A program made the translations under genes and the position numbers. Below are positions 7,662-15,087 of a stretch of DNA of 64,000 nucleotides, piece by piece (the stretch's first letter is position 1; every line of letters begins with the position of its first letter). The notes below the pieces were generated by a model. It did no database searches. It was not told the origin of the DNA and was given only the letters and a program-made list of their open reading frames with translations. The stretch comes from Planctomycetota bacterium (lineage in GTDB: Bacteria; Planctomycetota; PLA2): positions 47,240-111,239 of the forward strand of contig JAJFFH010000014.1 in assembly GCA_021776735.1 (NCBI GenBank), given 5' to 3'.

Positions 7662-9245
7662 ATGCACCGAACATCTTTTTTGACGACTCTGTTGATCGCT
7701 CTCCCGCTCGCCTGCGGCAGCGGCGATGAAGCCGACACGATAACGAACGGAAACGCAGCGGCGCCCAATGCGGGCGAGAGCGGGGCAGCGCGGTCCAAGC
7801 CGCTTCGCCCAGGTGAGAGCCTGATCGAAGGCGACGCGCGGCTGAGGTTTCTGTCGGTCGTCCGCGGCCCCATCCGAGGACACGCCGACCGTGAGTACAT
7901 CTTTGTCTGCTTTGAAATCGAGAACGTCTCCGAGACGGTTGTGCTGAAAAGCGCCCAAGGGCCATTGCTTGAGTGCGATCGCCTGGAGGACGAGTTCGGG
8001 AACTCGGTCGACTGGGAGCTGCAGCCTCTCTCCGTCGCGAGTGTTCCTGTGGGCGTCACCGTGTCCCGACCGCCGTCGTTCGAGCACGACCAGGCGCTCA
8101 AGCCTGGCGAACGGATTCGGGACGTGCTGTACTTCAAGCTTCCGCCGATCAAGAAAGCGGCGTCTTTCGTTGTTCGCGCGATTTTCGCGACGGATCATCG
8201 TCGGCAAGTGGGCCGCGCAGAGTTCAGGTTCGGCGCTGCGGATGTCGGGTCTGTCTCGCCGCCACAGCTCGCGGGTACATGGGAAGGGAGCCATGGGAAG
8301 ACGGGGTTCGTCATGCAGATCACCCAGGAGGGCCAGCGTCTAGCCGTCCAGAAGACCACCGAGAAGGACGGTGTCTTCTCCAAAGCGACCCTTACGGGAA
8401 CCGTCACGCCCGCGGCCAAGGTGTCAATCGACCCCGACTGGACGGGCACGTTCGCGAGAAACGGCGTGGTGTCGGGCTTCGTCGGACGACTGATGAGCCG
8501 ATGGTCGATGCGGCGGGTTCGCGGCACTGCCAATCTCCTGAGGCGACATGAGAACCTCAAGCGCCGATTCGGCACCATTGATCTGTCGGGCATGTGGGAC
8601 GTCTATTTCGGCGAGACCGACAGTCCTTGGGCATTCCAGATGAAACTCACCCAGTCCGGTGATCGCATTCGCGGCCAGGTCACCGCCTCGGACCGAACGG
8701 GCACGGCCAAGGGGCTCGTCCAAGGCACGGTTCGTCTGGATCGCCTGACCTTCCGGGCTCTTTCGTCGGAGGGGAAGGTGCTCAGGCCGAAGTACATGAA
8801 GGCGTACAAGGTCGTCCTGCGGTCCGGGGATCACGGCGTGAGCGCCCCGTTTGCCGTTCTCCTTAGGATGCGTCGATGGAAGGCGGGCCGCTCCGTCGAG
8901 CGGTGGGTGGCGATCGATCGGTACTACGAGGCCAAGGCCCACGCGCGAAAGCGCAGGTATGGCGAGGCGCTCAAGATCATCGCCACCTACTACAAGCCCT
9001 ACGCCGCAGATCAGCTTGGCTACTGGACGACGCTTCTCGCCGCCCGGTGCGAGGTGCGGCAAAAGCGTCCAAAGGCCGCGATGGACTGGCTGGAATCGGG
9101 AGTCGCCAAGAGCCGGCCCTCGTTCTCCAAGAAGCAGTGGCGTGATCAGATGTACGTTCTCACGAGTAAATCGTGGACCTTGCGGCTCAAAAAGGGCGAG
9201 GCGACGAAGGGGCGTTTTCGCGCGTTTCGGAAGCGACACAGGTAG
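7662..9245 (+). CDS. lipoprotein of unknown function
   Basis: ATG 7662 follows GGAGG at 7649-7653 and gives a lipoprotein signal (MHRTSFLTTLLIALPLAC) with the lipobox Cys at residue 18. Residues ~45-160 resemble an immunoglobulin-like DUF4352-type fold. Residues ~175-410 hold two related beta-rich blocks (LAGTWEGSHGKTGFVMQITQ and LSGMWDVYFGETDSPWAFQM). The last ~110 residues are helical and TPR-like. The two LSG(T/M)W blocks look like internal duplicates. The gene is the only exported product in this arm of the island, and its role there is unknown. Confidence 0.75.
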   Translation: MHRTSFLTTLLIALPLACGSGDEADTITNGNAAAPNAGESGAARSKPLRPGESLIEGDARLRFLSVVRGPIRGHADREYIFVCFEIENVSETVVLKSAQGPLLECDRLEDEFGNSVDWELQPLSVASVPVGVTVSRPPSFEHDQALKPGERIRDVLYFKLPPIKKAASFVVRAIFATDHRRQVGRAEFRFGAADVGSVSPPQLAGTWEGSHGKTGFVMQITQEGQRLAVQKTTEKDGVFSKATLTGTVTPAAKVSIDPDWTGTFARNGVVSGFVGRLMSRWSMRRVRGTANLLRRHENLKRRFGTIDLSGMWDVYFGETDSPWAFQMKLTQSGDRIRGQVTASDRTGTAKGLVQGTVRLDRLTFRALSSEGKVLRPKYMKAYKVVLRSGDHGVSAPFAVLLRMRRWKAGRSVERWVAIDRYYEAKAHARKRRYGEALKIIATYYKPYAADQLGYWTTLLAARCEVRQKRPKAAMDWLESGVAKSRPSFSKKQWRDQMYVLTSKSWTLRLKKGEATKGRFRAFRKRHR

Positions 9246-9383
9246 CGTCGGAGAGTGGTCGTAGCCTCTATCGATGTCCCAGGCCCGAACGGTTTCCGGG
9301 GCGCAGTGCCGTGTCGCAGACGATGGCACGCCTGCTCCTCCTCCGGGCATGCGATTCTGGCTCCATCGCAGTGATCCTCAGCG

Positions 9384-9887
9384 CTACTTCGGAAGAGACA
9401 GAGCAGTCATTCCGATCGCCACCGCATCGAACATGTTCGAGTGATAGAGGTCTTTCCACTTCCGGTCCTGCCGGAGGAAGACCTTGAGCTCCGGGAACCG
9501 CGCTACGACAACACGGGCCACTTCGTGCTTCTTGGCGCGACCGTTTCCGCACACGGCCTTCTTGACCGTGCTCGGTGCCAGGCGCACGACGTGCATTCGA
9601 TTTCGCTCCGCGAGCGCGACCGTCTCATCGACGAACACGTTGAGGAGCGCCGCGTTGCGGTTGTTCCAGAAAAACGCTCGCTCGATGGCGAGGGTGCGGG
9701 GCCGAAAGTCGTCCAGAAGTTGCAGGACGAGCCGACGACCCTCTTTGAGGTTCGCGTGCGGGGACGTGCGGTTCTTGATGGTCTTGACGCCGTAGTGGAT
9801 TAGTTCGCCGCGTTCGAAGACGGCGATTCCGAAGTGGCGGGTTCCTGGATCGATGGCCAGGAGGCGTGGTTTTCGACGGTGGATCAT
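9384..9887 (-). CDS. RuvC-fold nuclease
   Basis: The 167-residue product has the RNase H/RuvC fold. The first acidic strand LLAIDPGTRHFGIAVF is intact, LAIERAFF supplies the second acidic residue, AKKHEVARVV follows, and a C-terminal Asp lies in SNMFDAVAIG. ATG 9887 is chosen because the longer reading from 9962 adds only Arg/Ser-rich sequence. RuvC proteins cut Holliday junctions; small element-borne copies probably process recombination or replication intermediates. It lies just downstream of a paralogue on the same strand. Confidence 0.85.
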   Translation of the reverse strand: MIHRRKPRLLAIDPGTRHFGIAVFERGELIHYGVKTIKNRTSPHANLKEGRRLVLQLLDDFRPRTLAIERAFFWNNRNAALLNVFVDETVALAERNRMHVVRLAPSTVKKAVCGNGRAKKHEVARVVVARFPELKVFLRQDRKWKDLYHSNMFDAVAIGMTALSLPK

Positions 9888-9918
9888 GAATTGGGATGGC
9901 AGGCCATGAGCCCGCCGG

Positions 9919-10422
9919 TTACGTGTTCGACTGAAGGTGGGTGACGGCGAGGGCCGCAGCATCGAAAATGCTCAGCCGCTCGTCTTCGCTCATCCAGGGC
10001 TCGCGGTGCGGCGGCAGGCGCGGCGTGAGTTCGGGGAAACGGACGGCCAGGGCGTGCGCGATTTCGTGTTTGTTGTAGGCGTGAAGCGATCGGAAACACG
10101 TACGGACTTCGGACAGCGGCACTTCGGCCGTCTTGAGCCCGCGCTTCCCTGCCCTGTTGGTCACATCAGCGATCAAGCGCCGGATGCGCGGAGCCCGGCG
10201 AGACGCATCGTCGTGAGCTGCCTCGACGACGAGCAGATCGGGACGGAAGGCATCGATCAGGCTGGCCGTCGAGCGCCATGTCCTGACGCGCTTGTCTGTT
10301 CGGGTGCCACGCGTTCCCCAATCGATGAGCCGGTCATGTCCTTCAAGGACGGCGTAGCCGAATCCGCGGCTGCGTGGCGCGATCGCGAGAATTCGAGGTG
10401 GATGATCGGCTGGTGGTCTCAT
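9919..10422 (-). CDS. RuvC-fold paralogue lacking the first catalytic Asp
   Basis: This 167-residue protein is a divergent paralogue of the gene that follows it. The first strand reads ILAIAPRSRGFGYAVLEG, so the usual DPG aspartate is replaced by Ala. The second acidic strand (LLVVEAAHDD), the NKHEIAHALA helix and the C-terminal Asp (SIFDAAALAV) are kept. It overlaps the upstream XRE gene by 4 nt (ATGA). It may be a structural partner of the intact RuvC or a metal-site variant. Confidence 0.78.
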   Translation of the reverse strand: MRPPADHPPRILAIAPRSRGFGYAVLEGHDRLIDWGTRGTRTDKRVRTWRSTASLIDAFRPDLLVVEAAHDDASRRAPRIRRLIADVTNRAGKRGLKTAEVPLSEVRTCFRSLHAYNKHEIAHALAVRFPELTPRLPPHREPWMSEDERLSIFDAAALAVTHLQSNT

Positions 10423-10775
10423 TGGAGGAGCGAAAGGGACAGTGCGGGTGCGTCGACGAGCAGCCCGAGATGCTCGACCTTTCGTGCCGCTTGGAGGTGC
10501 AGCCGCTTCAGATCGATGCCATCGAGAAGCTCCGCGACGCGGGCCAGCGTGGCCTCGTTCACTTCGTGCTTCAATCCGGCGAAGAGTTCCGCCACGGGGG
10601 TCTCGAAGATGGCCTCGTATGCGAGGGCGGTTTCGAGCGCCGGGCGGCGTTCGTATCGCTCGTGGCGCGAGACGCGCGATCCGGTCCTGGCGCCCAGCAA
10701 GAACGCGACCTCACCTTGCGTGAGACCGGCGCGTTTGCGGTGTGTGCGGATGTAGTTCTGAAGTGGTGAGGCCAT
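10419..10775 (-). CDS. XRE-family HTH protein
   Basis: The 118-residue product begins MASPLQNYIRTHRKRAGLTQ and has a Cro/C1-type HTH over residues ~5-60 (GEVAFLLGARTGSRVSRHER). The C-terminal half is helical (ELLDGIDLKRLHLQAARKVEH). It heads a three-gene minus-strand operon with the two RuvC-fold genes, coupled by an ATGA overlap. ATG 10775 is preferred to the longer 11009 start, whose extra sequence is a shadow of the repeat to its right. Confidence 0.8.
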   Translation of the reverse strand: MASPLQNYIRTHRKRAGLTQGEVAFLLGARTGSRVSRHERYERRPALETALAYEAIFETPVAELFAGLKHEVNEATLARVAELLDGIDLKRLHLQAARKVEHLGLLVDAPALSLSLLQ

Positions 10776-10844
10776 GGAAGCGTGATTCCAGCCTACGACG
10801 TGGCGCGGTCGCGGACCAAGGCGGGGTGGCATGCCCCGGGGGCA

Positions 10845-11025
10845 CGGAGAAAAAAGAAAAACGCTCGTCGATGGGACGAGCGCCGTGTCCGGAGGGACGT
10901 GGGGGACCTTGGATGGCAACCCAATATGTATAGAACGAACCAGCGGCGTTGTGCTACTCCCCGTCTTGGCCGCTGCCCGCTTCGGTCGGCAAGTCCCCGA
11001 AGTCCCCAACGTCCACCCAAACGTT
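10845..11025. repeat. repeat copy 1 flanking the hicBA cassette
   Basis: The segment shares with 11635-11815 an identical 36-nt block (10863-10898 against 11650-11685), then TATAGAACG, then a C-rich run with AAGTCCCC and GTCCCCAACGTCC units. The G-rich units in the left half (GGGGGAC) face the C-rich units in the right half, so each copy is itself a loose inverted repeat. The short GGGGACTT-type units look like iterons. Confidence 0.65.
10850..10881 (-). terminator. intrinsic terminator for the hicBA transcript
   Basis: Read on the minus strand, a 7-bp stem (GCTCGTC/GACGAGC at 10863-10869 and 10875-10881, 5-nt loop) is followed by TTTTTCTTTTTT. It lies about 170 nt downstream of the hicA stop. 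The matching hairpin in repeat copy 2 has a much weaker T-run. Confidence 0.6.
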
Positions 11026-11052
11026 AGGAGATCAAGCAGGTCGGTGTTTTGG

Positions 11053-11286
11053 TCAGGAGGAACTTCTGCGAGTCCCGCTTCGATAGAACGCGGCGGCAGG
11101 AATCCCGGACTGCTTCACGATCGCACGGAACGTCTTGTGGCGAAGCGGCTTGGAGCCGAGGGGAACCGTCACCCTGAGGGGTCCTTTCTCGAATCTCGCA
11201 TGGCTCCCCCGCTGGCGAACAAAGTGGAATCCTTTGCGCTTGAGGGTCGTGACGACAGCCTTTGGCGTTGGTGGTTGTACCGCCAT
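11053..11286 (-). CDS. hicA: HicA mRNA-interferase toxin
   Basis: The 77-residue product has the HicA double-stranded-RNA-binding-like fold: KAVVTTLKRKGFHFVRQRGS with the catalytic His in GSHARF, then a basic strand (RVTVPLGSKPLRHKTFRAIV). HicA cleaves mRNA and is neutralised by HicB. It lies 3 nt downstream of hicB, giving the antitoxin-first order. The cassette sits between two copies of a repeat, which suggests it entered as a unit and may stabilise the island. Confidence 0.88.
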   Translation of the reverse strand: MAVQPPTPKAVVTTLKRKGFHFVRQRGSHARFEKGPLRVTVPLGSKPLRHKTFRAIVKQSGIPAAAFYRSGTRRSSS

Positions 11287-11289
11287 TCT

Positions 11290-11502
11290 CTAGGCGATGA
11301 CTTCCACCTCCCGCACAAGGATGTGAGTTGCCGGCTCGGTCTCACCGTCGTCGAGATAGAGTGCGGCCGCCTCCCGAACGTTCGCGAGCGCCTTCTCAAC
11401 CGTGTCGCCCTCCGAGATGCAACCAGGCAGCTCGGGAATCGTGGCGGTGTAGCCGCCGACTTGGCTGTCCTCTTCGAGGACAGCGATGAGTTTTCTTGTC
11501 AT
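11290..11502 (-). CDS. hicB: HicB-type antitoxin
   Basis: This 70-residue protein has the HicB partial RNase H fold, with LIAVLEEDSQVGGYTATIPE, LPGCISEGDTVEKALANVRE and AALYLDDGE. No C-terminal DNA-binding domain is present, so it is the short HicB type. It is transcribed just ahead of hicA, leaving a gap of only 3 nt, and should bind and inhibit that toxin. Confidence 0.88.
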   Translation of the reverse strand: MTRKLIAVLEEDSQVGGYTATIPELPGCISEGDTVEKALANVREAAALYLDDGETEPATHILVREVEVIA

Positions 11503-11634
11503 GTAGGTGTGGTGTTAAGTGTTGCAAGCATAGCACGGTGGGCTTGAATCAAGCAAGATGGCGAGGGAACCGTGGGCGAGAGCGAGGGTCGACTTGGGCC
11601 GACGCAAGCCATGAGTGCCGCTGCGGAAACTGAC

Positions 11635-11815
11635 TGGAAAAGGAAGAAGGCTCGTCGATGGGACGAGCGCCGTGTCCGGAGGGACTTGGGGGACTTCGGG
11701 GACGTTAGATGGCGACCTGTACTCATTATAGAACGCGCGTGCCCGCAGGCGCTACTCGGCGCCGCCAGGAGCGCTTGGTTCCGCTCCAAAGTCCCCCAAG
11801 TCCCCAACGTCCCCG
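11635..11815. repeat. repeat copy 2, overlapping the helicase gene 3' end
   Basis: This is the second copy of the module at 10845-11025, in the same orientation. Its right half (AAGTCCCCCAAGTCCCCAAC and following) lies inside the helicase gene and encodes the unusual tail GDVGDLGDFG. Copies 1 and 2 bracket hicBA. G-rich short units next to a primase/helicase pair could mark a replication origin, but this is inference only. Confidence 0.6.
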
Positions 11816-13137
11816 CCGGGCCGTGTCGCCTCTTCGGTTTCGACGCCGTAGCGGTCGTACAGCCGCGCGAGGCGGTCCCTCTCGACCTCCACGACAAAGA
11901 CGCCGTGGCTCTTGCGCGTGCGGAGCTGAAGGCGCTTGCGGACGACGAAACCGATCCACTTCGTGGTGATCTTGCGCTCGTAGCCGTCGCTGAAACGATC
12001 CTGGAACCAGCTGGTGATCTCTTTGATCCCCAGGTTTTTGCCGGAGCCCAAGAGATCACGGATGACCTCAAGGACCTGGGCCTCGGTCTCCATTCCCCGA
12101 TCTGCCGCAAGTTCGCGGTTGTATTGCCGCGCAAGGGTTTGAATGTCTGCGCGCGTCGTGGGGTCCGAGACGATGCTCAAGAGAGGCACGAACATCTGGT
12201 TCAGACGAGGTTCGATCGAGTGGTCGATGAACTCTGAGGCGGCTTCGATCCTTCCGGCGTTTCGCATCCGGAACCTCAGGAGCTTGTTTCGAAGCAACCG
12301 CGCTTCATCGACGTACTGCGGCGGCAGGTTGATGGGCACATCCTTTCGCAGGCTGCGGTGTCCCATCTCTTCCGTGAGACACCGGGATTCGAGTGCCCGA
12401 TCCTGGAAGTGTTTGCGCGTGGCGACGAGCTTCGGTCCGAAGACCGAGTACGCGCGCGGGTTGTACTCCTTGCTGTTTCCGGCGGCTTCGCTGCGCAGGA
12501 CGGGAAAGCCTCGACCGTTGCCGTTGTTCAAAATCTTGATGATGTCCGCCTTCTCGTCGCTCATGCGGAAGTCGCCTTCGTCGATGACGAGGGTGCCCCG
12601 AAACGCGTCGAGGATGCGGAAGAGCGGCGAGACCGTCGATGCGCCGCTTGCGAAGATGGGCAGGTAGCAGAGCGAGCCGACCGTGAGCAGGAATCGTGTC
12701 TTGCCGCTCCCTGGAGTCCCCCGCAGCCGAAGGTACGGAAGCTCGTTGAAGGAGTCGTACACCCAGGTGAAGAGAACGTAGAACGCGGACAGACGCTCGA
12801 ACGTCTCGCTGACATCGACGTAGCGGTGGATGAAGGCCTGAATCTCACGGACCAAGTTCTCCTCGGAGTCGTAGTCCGAGGAGTCGGATGGGAAGAGCAC
12901 GACGCCGTTCGTGAGCAGATTGTTACTTGGCGAATACGGCGCGAAACGCTGTCCGTTGACGACGAGGTCGGGCTCGAAGCGGAAGTCGTTGGCGCGGCCG
13001 ACGCAGAAGATCGTCTCGTGCGTGTCGGGCCGGTTGATGGTCTCGACGAGCGTCCCGTCGTCGAGAGTCGTCGCCACGAGCGGCCGCGTGCGGTCTTTCT
13101 TGATCTTCTCGAGGTTGTCTGGAGCGTTCTCGCTCAT
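11752..13137 (-). CDS. P-loop ATPase, probable element replication helicase
   Basis: The 461-residue product starts MSENAPDNLEKIKKDR, overlapping the primase stop by 4 nt. A beta-rich N-terminal part (~1-130) precedes an ATPase with Walker A RGTPGSGKTRFL (~residue 155) and Walker B GTLVIDEGDF (~205), as in the VirE/DUF3631-type helicases of mobile elements. The C-terminal ~120 residues look like a winged helix (TTKWIGFVVRKRL). The final residues are encoded by the G-rich repeat. With the upstream primase it probably starts replication of the island. Confidence 0.8.
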   Translation of the reverse strand: MSENAPDNLEKIKKDRTRPLVATTLDDGTLVETINRPDTHETIFCVGRANDFRFEPDLVVNGQRFAPYSPSNNLLTNGVVLFPSDSSDYDSEENLVREIQAFIHRYVDVSETFERLSAFYVLFTWVYDSFNELPYLRLRGTPGSGKTRFLLTVGSLCYLPIFASGASTVSPLFRILDAFRGTLVIDEGDFRMSDEKADIIKILNNGNGRGFPVLRSEAAGNSKEYNPRAYSVFGPKLVATRKHFQDRALESRCLTEEMGHRSLRKDVPINLPPQYVDEARLLRNKLLRFRMRNAGRIEAASEFIDHSIEPRLNQMFVPLLSIVSDPTTRADIQTLARQYNRELAADRGMETEAQVLEVIRDLLGSGKNLGIKEITSWFQDRFSDGYERKITTKWIGFVVRKRLQLRTRKSHGVFVVEVERDRLARLYDRYGVETEEATRPGGDVGDLGDFGAEPSAPGGAE

Positions 13138-14048
13138 GAGCCCGAGTCGAAACGACGAAGGAGATCGACAGCCTCGGGATACGTCAGGTTTTCCTTCCGC
13201 CGCAGGAACGTAATCACGTCGCCGTGGGCTTCGCATCCGAAGCAGTGGTAGTGGGTTGGTGAGTAGACGTAGAAGGATGGCGTGCGGTCTTCATGAAATG
13301 GGCAGCGCCCCAAGAATTTTGAGCCACGGGGGCGGAGGGCTAGGTAACGGCTGACCACGCGCTCGATCGGAACTCGATCCTTCAGCTGCGCGATGTCGTC
13401 TTGGGCAGCGCGTCGTCGGGTCACCGGCGTCGGCGCCGGGCGTGGGCCAGCGGGCAAGACCATGGCTTGCTCCAGAAGTCCTGCGAAATCCGACGCGGAC
13501 CTTTGAAGTCGCACGAAGTAGTCGGTCACGTCGCCGCCGTCGCCGACTTCCTCGGGGAGGTCTACGATTCTGGCCGCTGGAAGCAGGGTCGCGACATGCG
13601 CAGCGCCCTTGCGGCCGGCGTCGTCCCGATCGAAGCAGACGTAGATGTGGGGGATGTGTCGAATCGCAGCGGCCCACTCGGGCTTGAAGACCCCAGCGCC
13701 GGTCGTCGATGTCGCTGCGGCGAAGCCCTGGCTCTCAAGCAGAAGGCGATCGAACTCGCCCTCGCAGATGACGAGCGAATCGGTGTCGGGCTGGACGTTC
13801 TCCCACCCGTACAGCTCGGCGTGAGCGCCGGGCGGAAGGAGCATCTTGGGTGAGTCGCTGTGGTCGTCCGGAGCTTTCGCCAGCTTGTGGTACGCGAGTT
13901 CGCCGTGCTCGTCAAAGATCGGGATTGTGATGCGCTCCCCGTTCCAGCCGAGCGAGTGACGCTCGATGGTGGCATCGGAGATTCCGCGTTCGCTCAGGTA
14001 GCGGCGGATGCGATCTGGGATCGCCACGGGTGATTCGATTCTTGGCAT
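13134..14048 (-). CDS. primase-like protein with TOPRIM before CHC2 zinc finger
   Basis: The 304-residue protein has a TOPRIM domain first (LVICEGEFDRLLL at ~95-107 and VCFDRDDAGRKGA at ~137-149) and a CHC2-type zinc finger last (GRCPFHEDRTPSF and HYHCFGCEAHGDVI at ~240-285). DnaG primases have the opposite order, so this looks permuted. An N-terminal helical segment (IPDRIRRYLSERGISDATIERH) resembles DnaG linker helices. It is coupled by ATGA to the helicase gene. Primer synthesis for element replication is the likely role. Confidence 0.82.
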   Translation of the reverse strand: MPRIESPVAIPDRIRRYLSERGISDATIERHSLGWNGERITIPIFDEHGELAYHKLAKAPDDHSDSPKMLLPPGAHAELYGWENVQPDTDSLVICEGEFDRLLLESQGFAAATSTTGAGVFKPEWAAAIRHIPHIYVCFDRDDAGRKGAAHVATLLPAARIVDLPEEVGDGGDVTDYFVRLQRSASDFAGLLEQAMVLPAGPRPAPTPVTRRRAAQDDIAQLKDRVPIERVVSRYLALRPRGSKFLGRCPFHEDRTPSFYVYSPTHYHCFGCEAHGDVITFLRRKENLTYPEAVDLLRRFDSGS

Positions 14049-14157
14049 GCCTCAACGATAGAGCGCGTTCGAGGTTCACCCAAAGGCCGTCTGGTGTGCA
14101 GCCGGGGCGACATCGCCCGCCTTTGTTCGCCTGATTGAGAACGGTATCGTCCTTACC

Positions 14158-14271
14158 ATGGCTAGACACCCACTCGGAGAGCGGTTGACCGTGAATGATC
14201 TCTACCAGCACCTTGAAGACGAGGAGCTTTCTGAAGCAGAGAAGAACCTGCGCAGCTACCTACACGCGTAA
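14158..14271 (+). CDS. 37-residue small acidic protein
   Basis: A short open frame (MARHPLGERLTVNDLYQHLE and 17 more residues, ending SYLHA) has a coherent amphipathic helix and an acidic centre. It diverges from the primase gene. No strong ribosome binding site is visible, so it may be a small regulator or chance. Confidence 0.35.
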   Translation: MARHPLGERLTVNDLYQHLEDEELSEAEKNLRSYLHA

Positions 14272-14487
14272 GCGCCCCACCCGTGGTCTCGGAGGTTCGC
14301 GTGGCGTTGTCGTAAGTCGCTTGTTTCGCTGTCTAAACGGGACTATTCGGTACGCGCCCGGTCGAGCCACTCGTCGGCGGACCACCAAGCTCAAAGGTGG
14401 TCTGTAGTGACCGGCAGGCGTCGGTAGCAGGTGCATGCCTCAACGCACTCAATACGGTCGCATTCGGTTTGTTACACTCCGAATCGC
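14272..14487. other. gene-free spacer with two small hairpins
   Basis: No coding signal was seen. GACCACC/GGTGGTC arms lie at about 14380-14402. ATTCGG and CCGAAT arms surround TTTGTTACACT at about 14463-14485, just upstream of the KAP fragment, and may mark its promoter or operator. Confidence 0.35.
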
Positions 14488-14775
14488 ATGTGGTCTGATA
14501 AGGACACCAAGGACGACTGTCTGGGGTTCGGAGCGTACGTCGAAACGCTGGCTCAGCTCACCGTCGATGAGCGACTCGCTCCACTAACTCTCGGCATCTT
14601 CGGCTCGTGGGGCAGCGGGAAGACGAGTCTGATGCGCATGCTTCAAGAAGCGGTTCCCGCAACGCGAGGCGGCAAGAAGTGCCTGACCTTGTGGTTTAAC
14701 GCATGGCGCCTAACGGGCAGAGAAGACGCGCAGACCGCGCTGGTACAGTCGATACTCGCCGAACTTGTTTCGTGA
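14488..14775 (+). pseudogene. truncated KAP-family P-loop NTPase
   Basis: The product starts MWSDKDTKDDCLGFG, has the KAP Walker A GIFGSWGSGKTSLMRMLQ (~35-52), LTLWFNAWRL and EDAQTALVQSILAEL, and then stops at residue 95. Complete KAP NTPases are several hundred residues long, so the Walker B and membrane parts are missing. The DNA to 15087 has no convincing continuation in any frame. KAP NTPases often occur in defence or membrane-linked accessory modules, so this is probably the remnant of an older cargo gene. Confidence 0.72.
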
Positions 14776-15087
14776 GGTCTGGCGCCGGGACGAGCGCTGG
14801 GTTTTCCGGAAACTGTCCGAACGGTGCCGATCGTCCCTACCTGCGAATTCGGCGCCGACATCGTGCTCCCGAGGCTCGTCGGCTTGGACGAGTGATCCCC
14901 TGGTTGTCGAGCCTCAGGGAAGCACCAGCCACGAGTCGCGCCCAAAGCGCTTGGCGGCGTTAATTCCACCAGTCCGACCGTCGAAGGCCGACGCGCCCGC
15001 CGGACGATGCCATTCGCGTGAGTTCGCATCTACTCGCGCTGAACCGCGACCTCGATCGTCGGTTCCAATAAGCTTACGAGCTGGTTC

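Noticed and set aside
10845..11815. CRISPR array
   Set aside because: Only two repeat copies, 787 nt apart, with genes between them and no regular spacers or cas genes.
12358..13251. 297-residue plus-strand ORF
   Set aside because: Antisense to the helicase gene with typical shadow composition.
14776..15087. Continuation of the KAP NTPase after a frameshift
   Set aside because: No frame keeps Walker B or other KAP motifs; the sequence looks rearranged.
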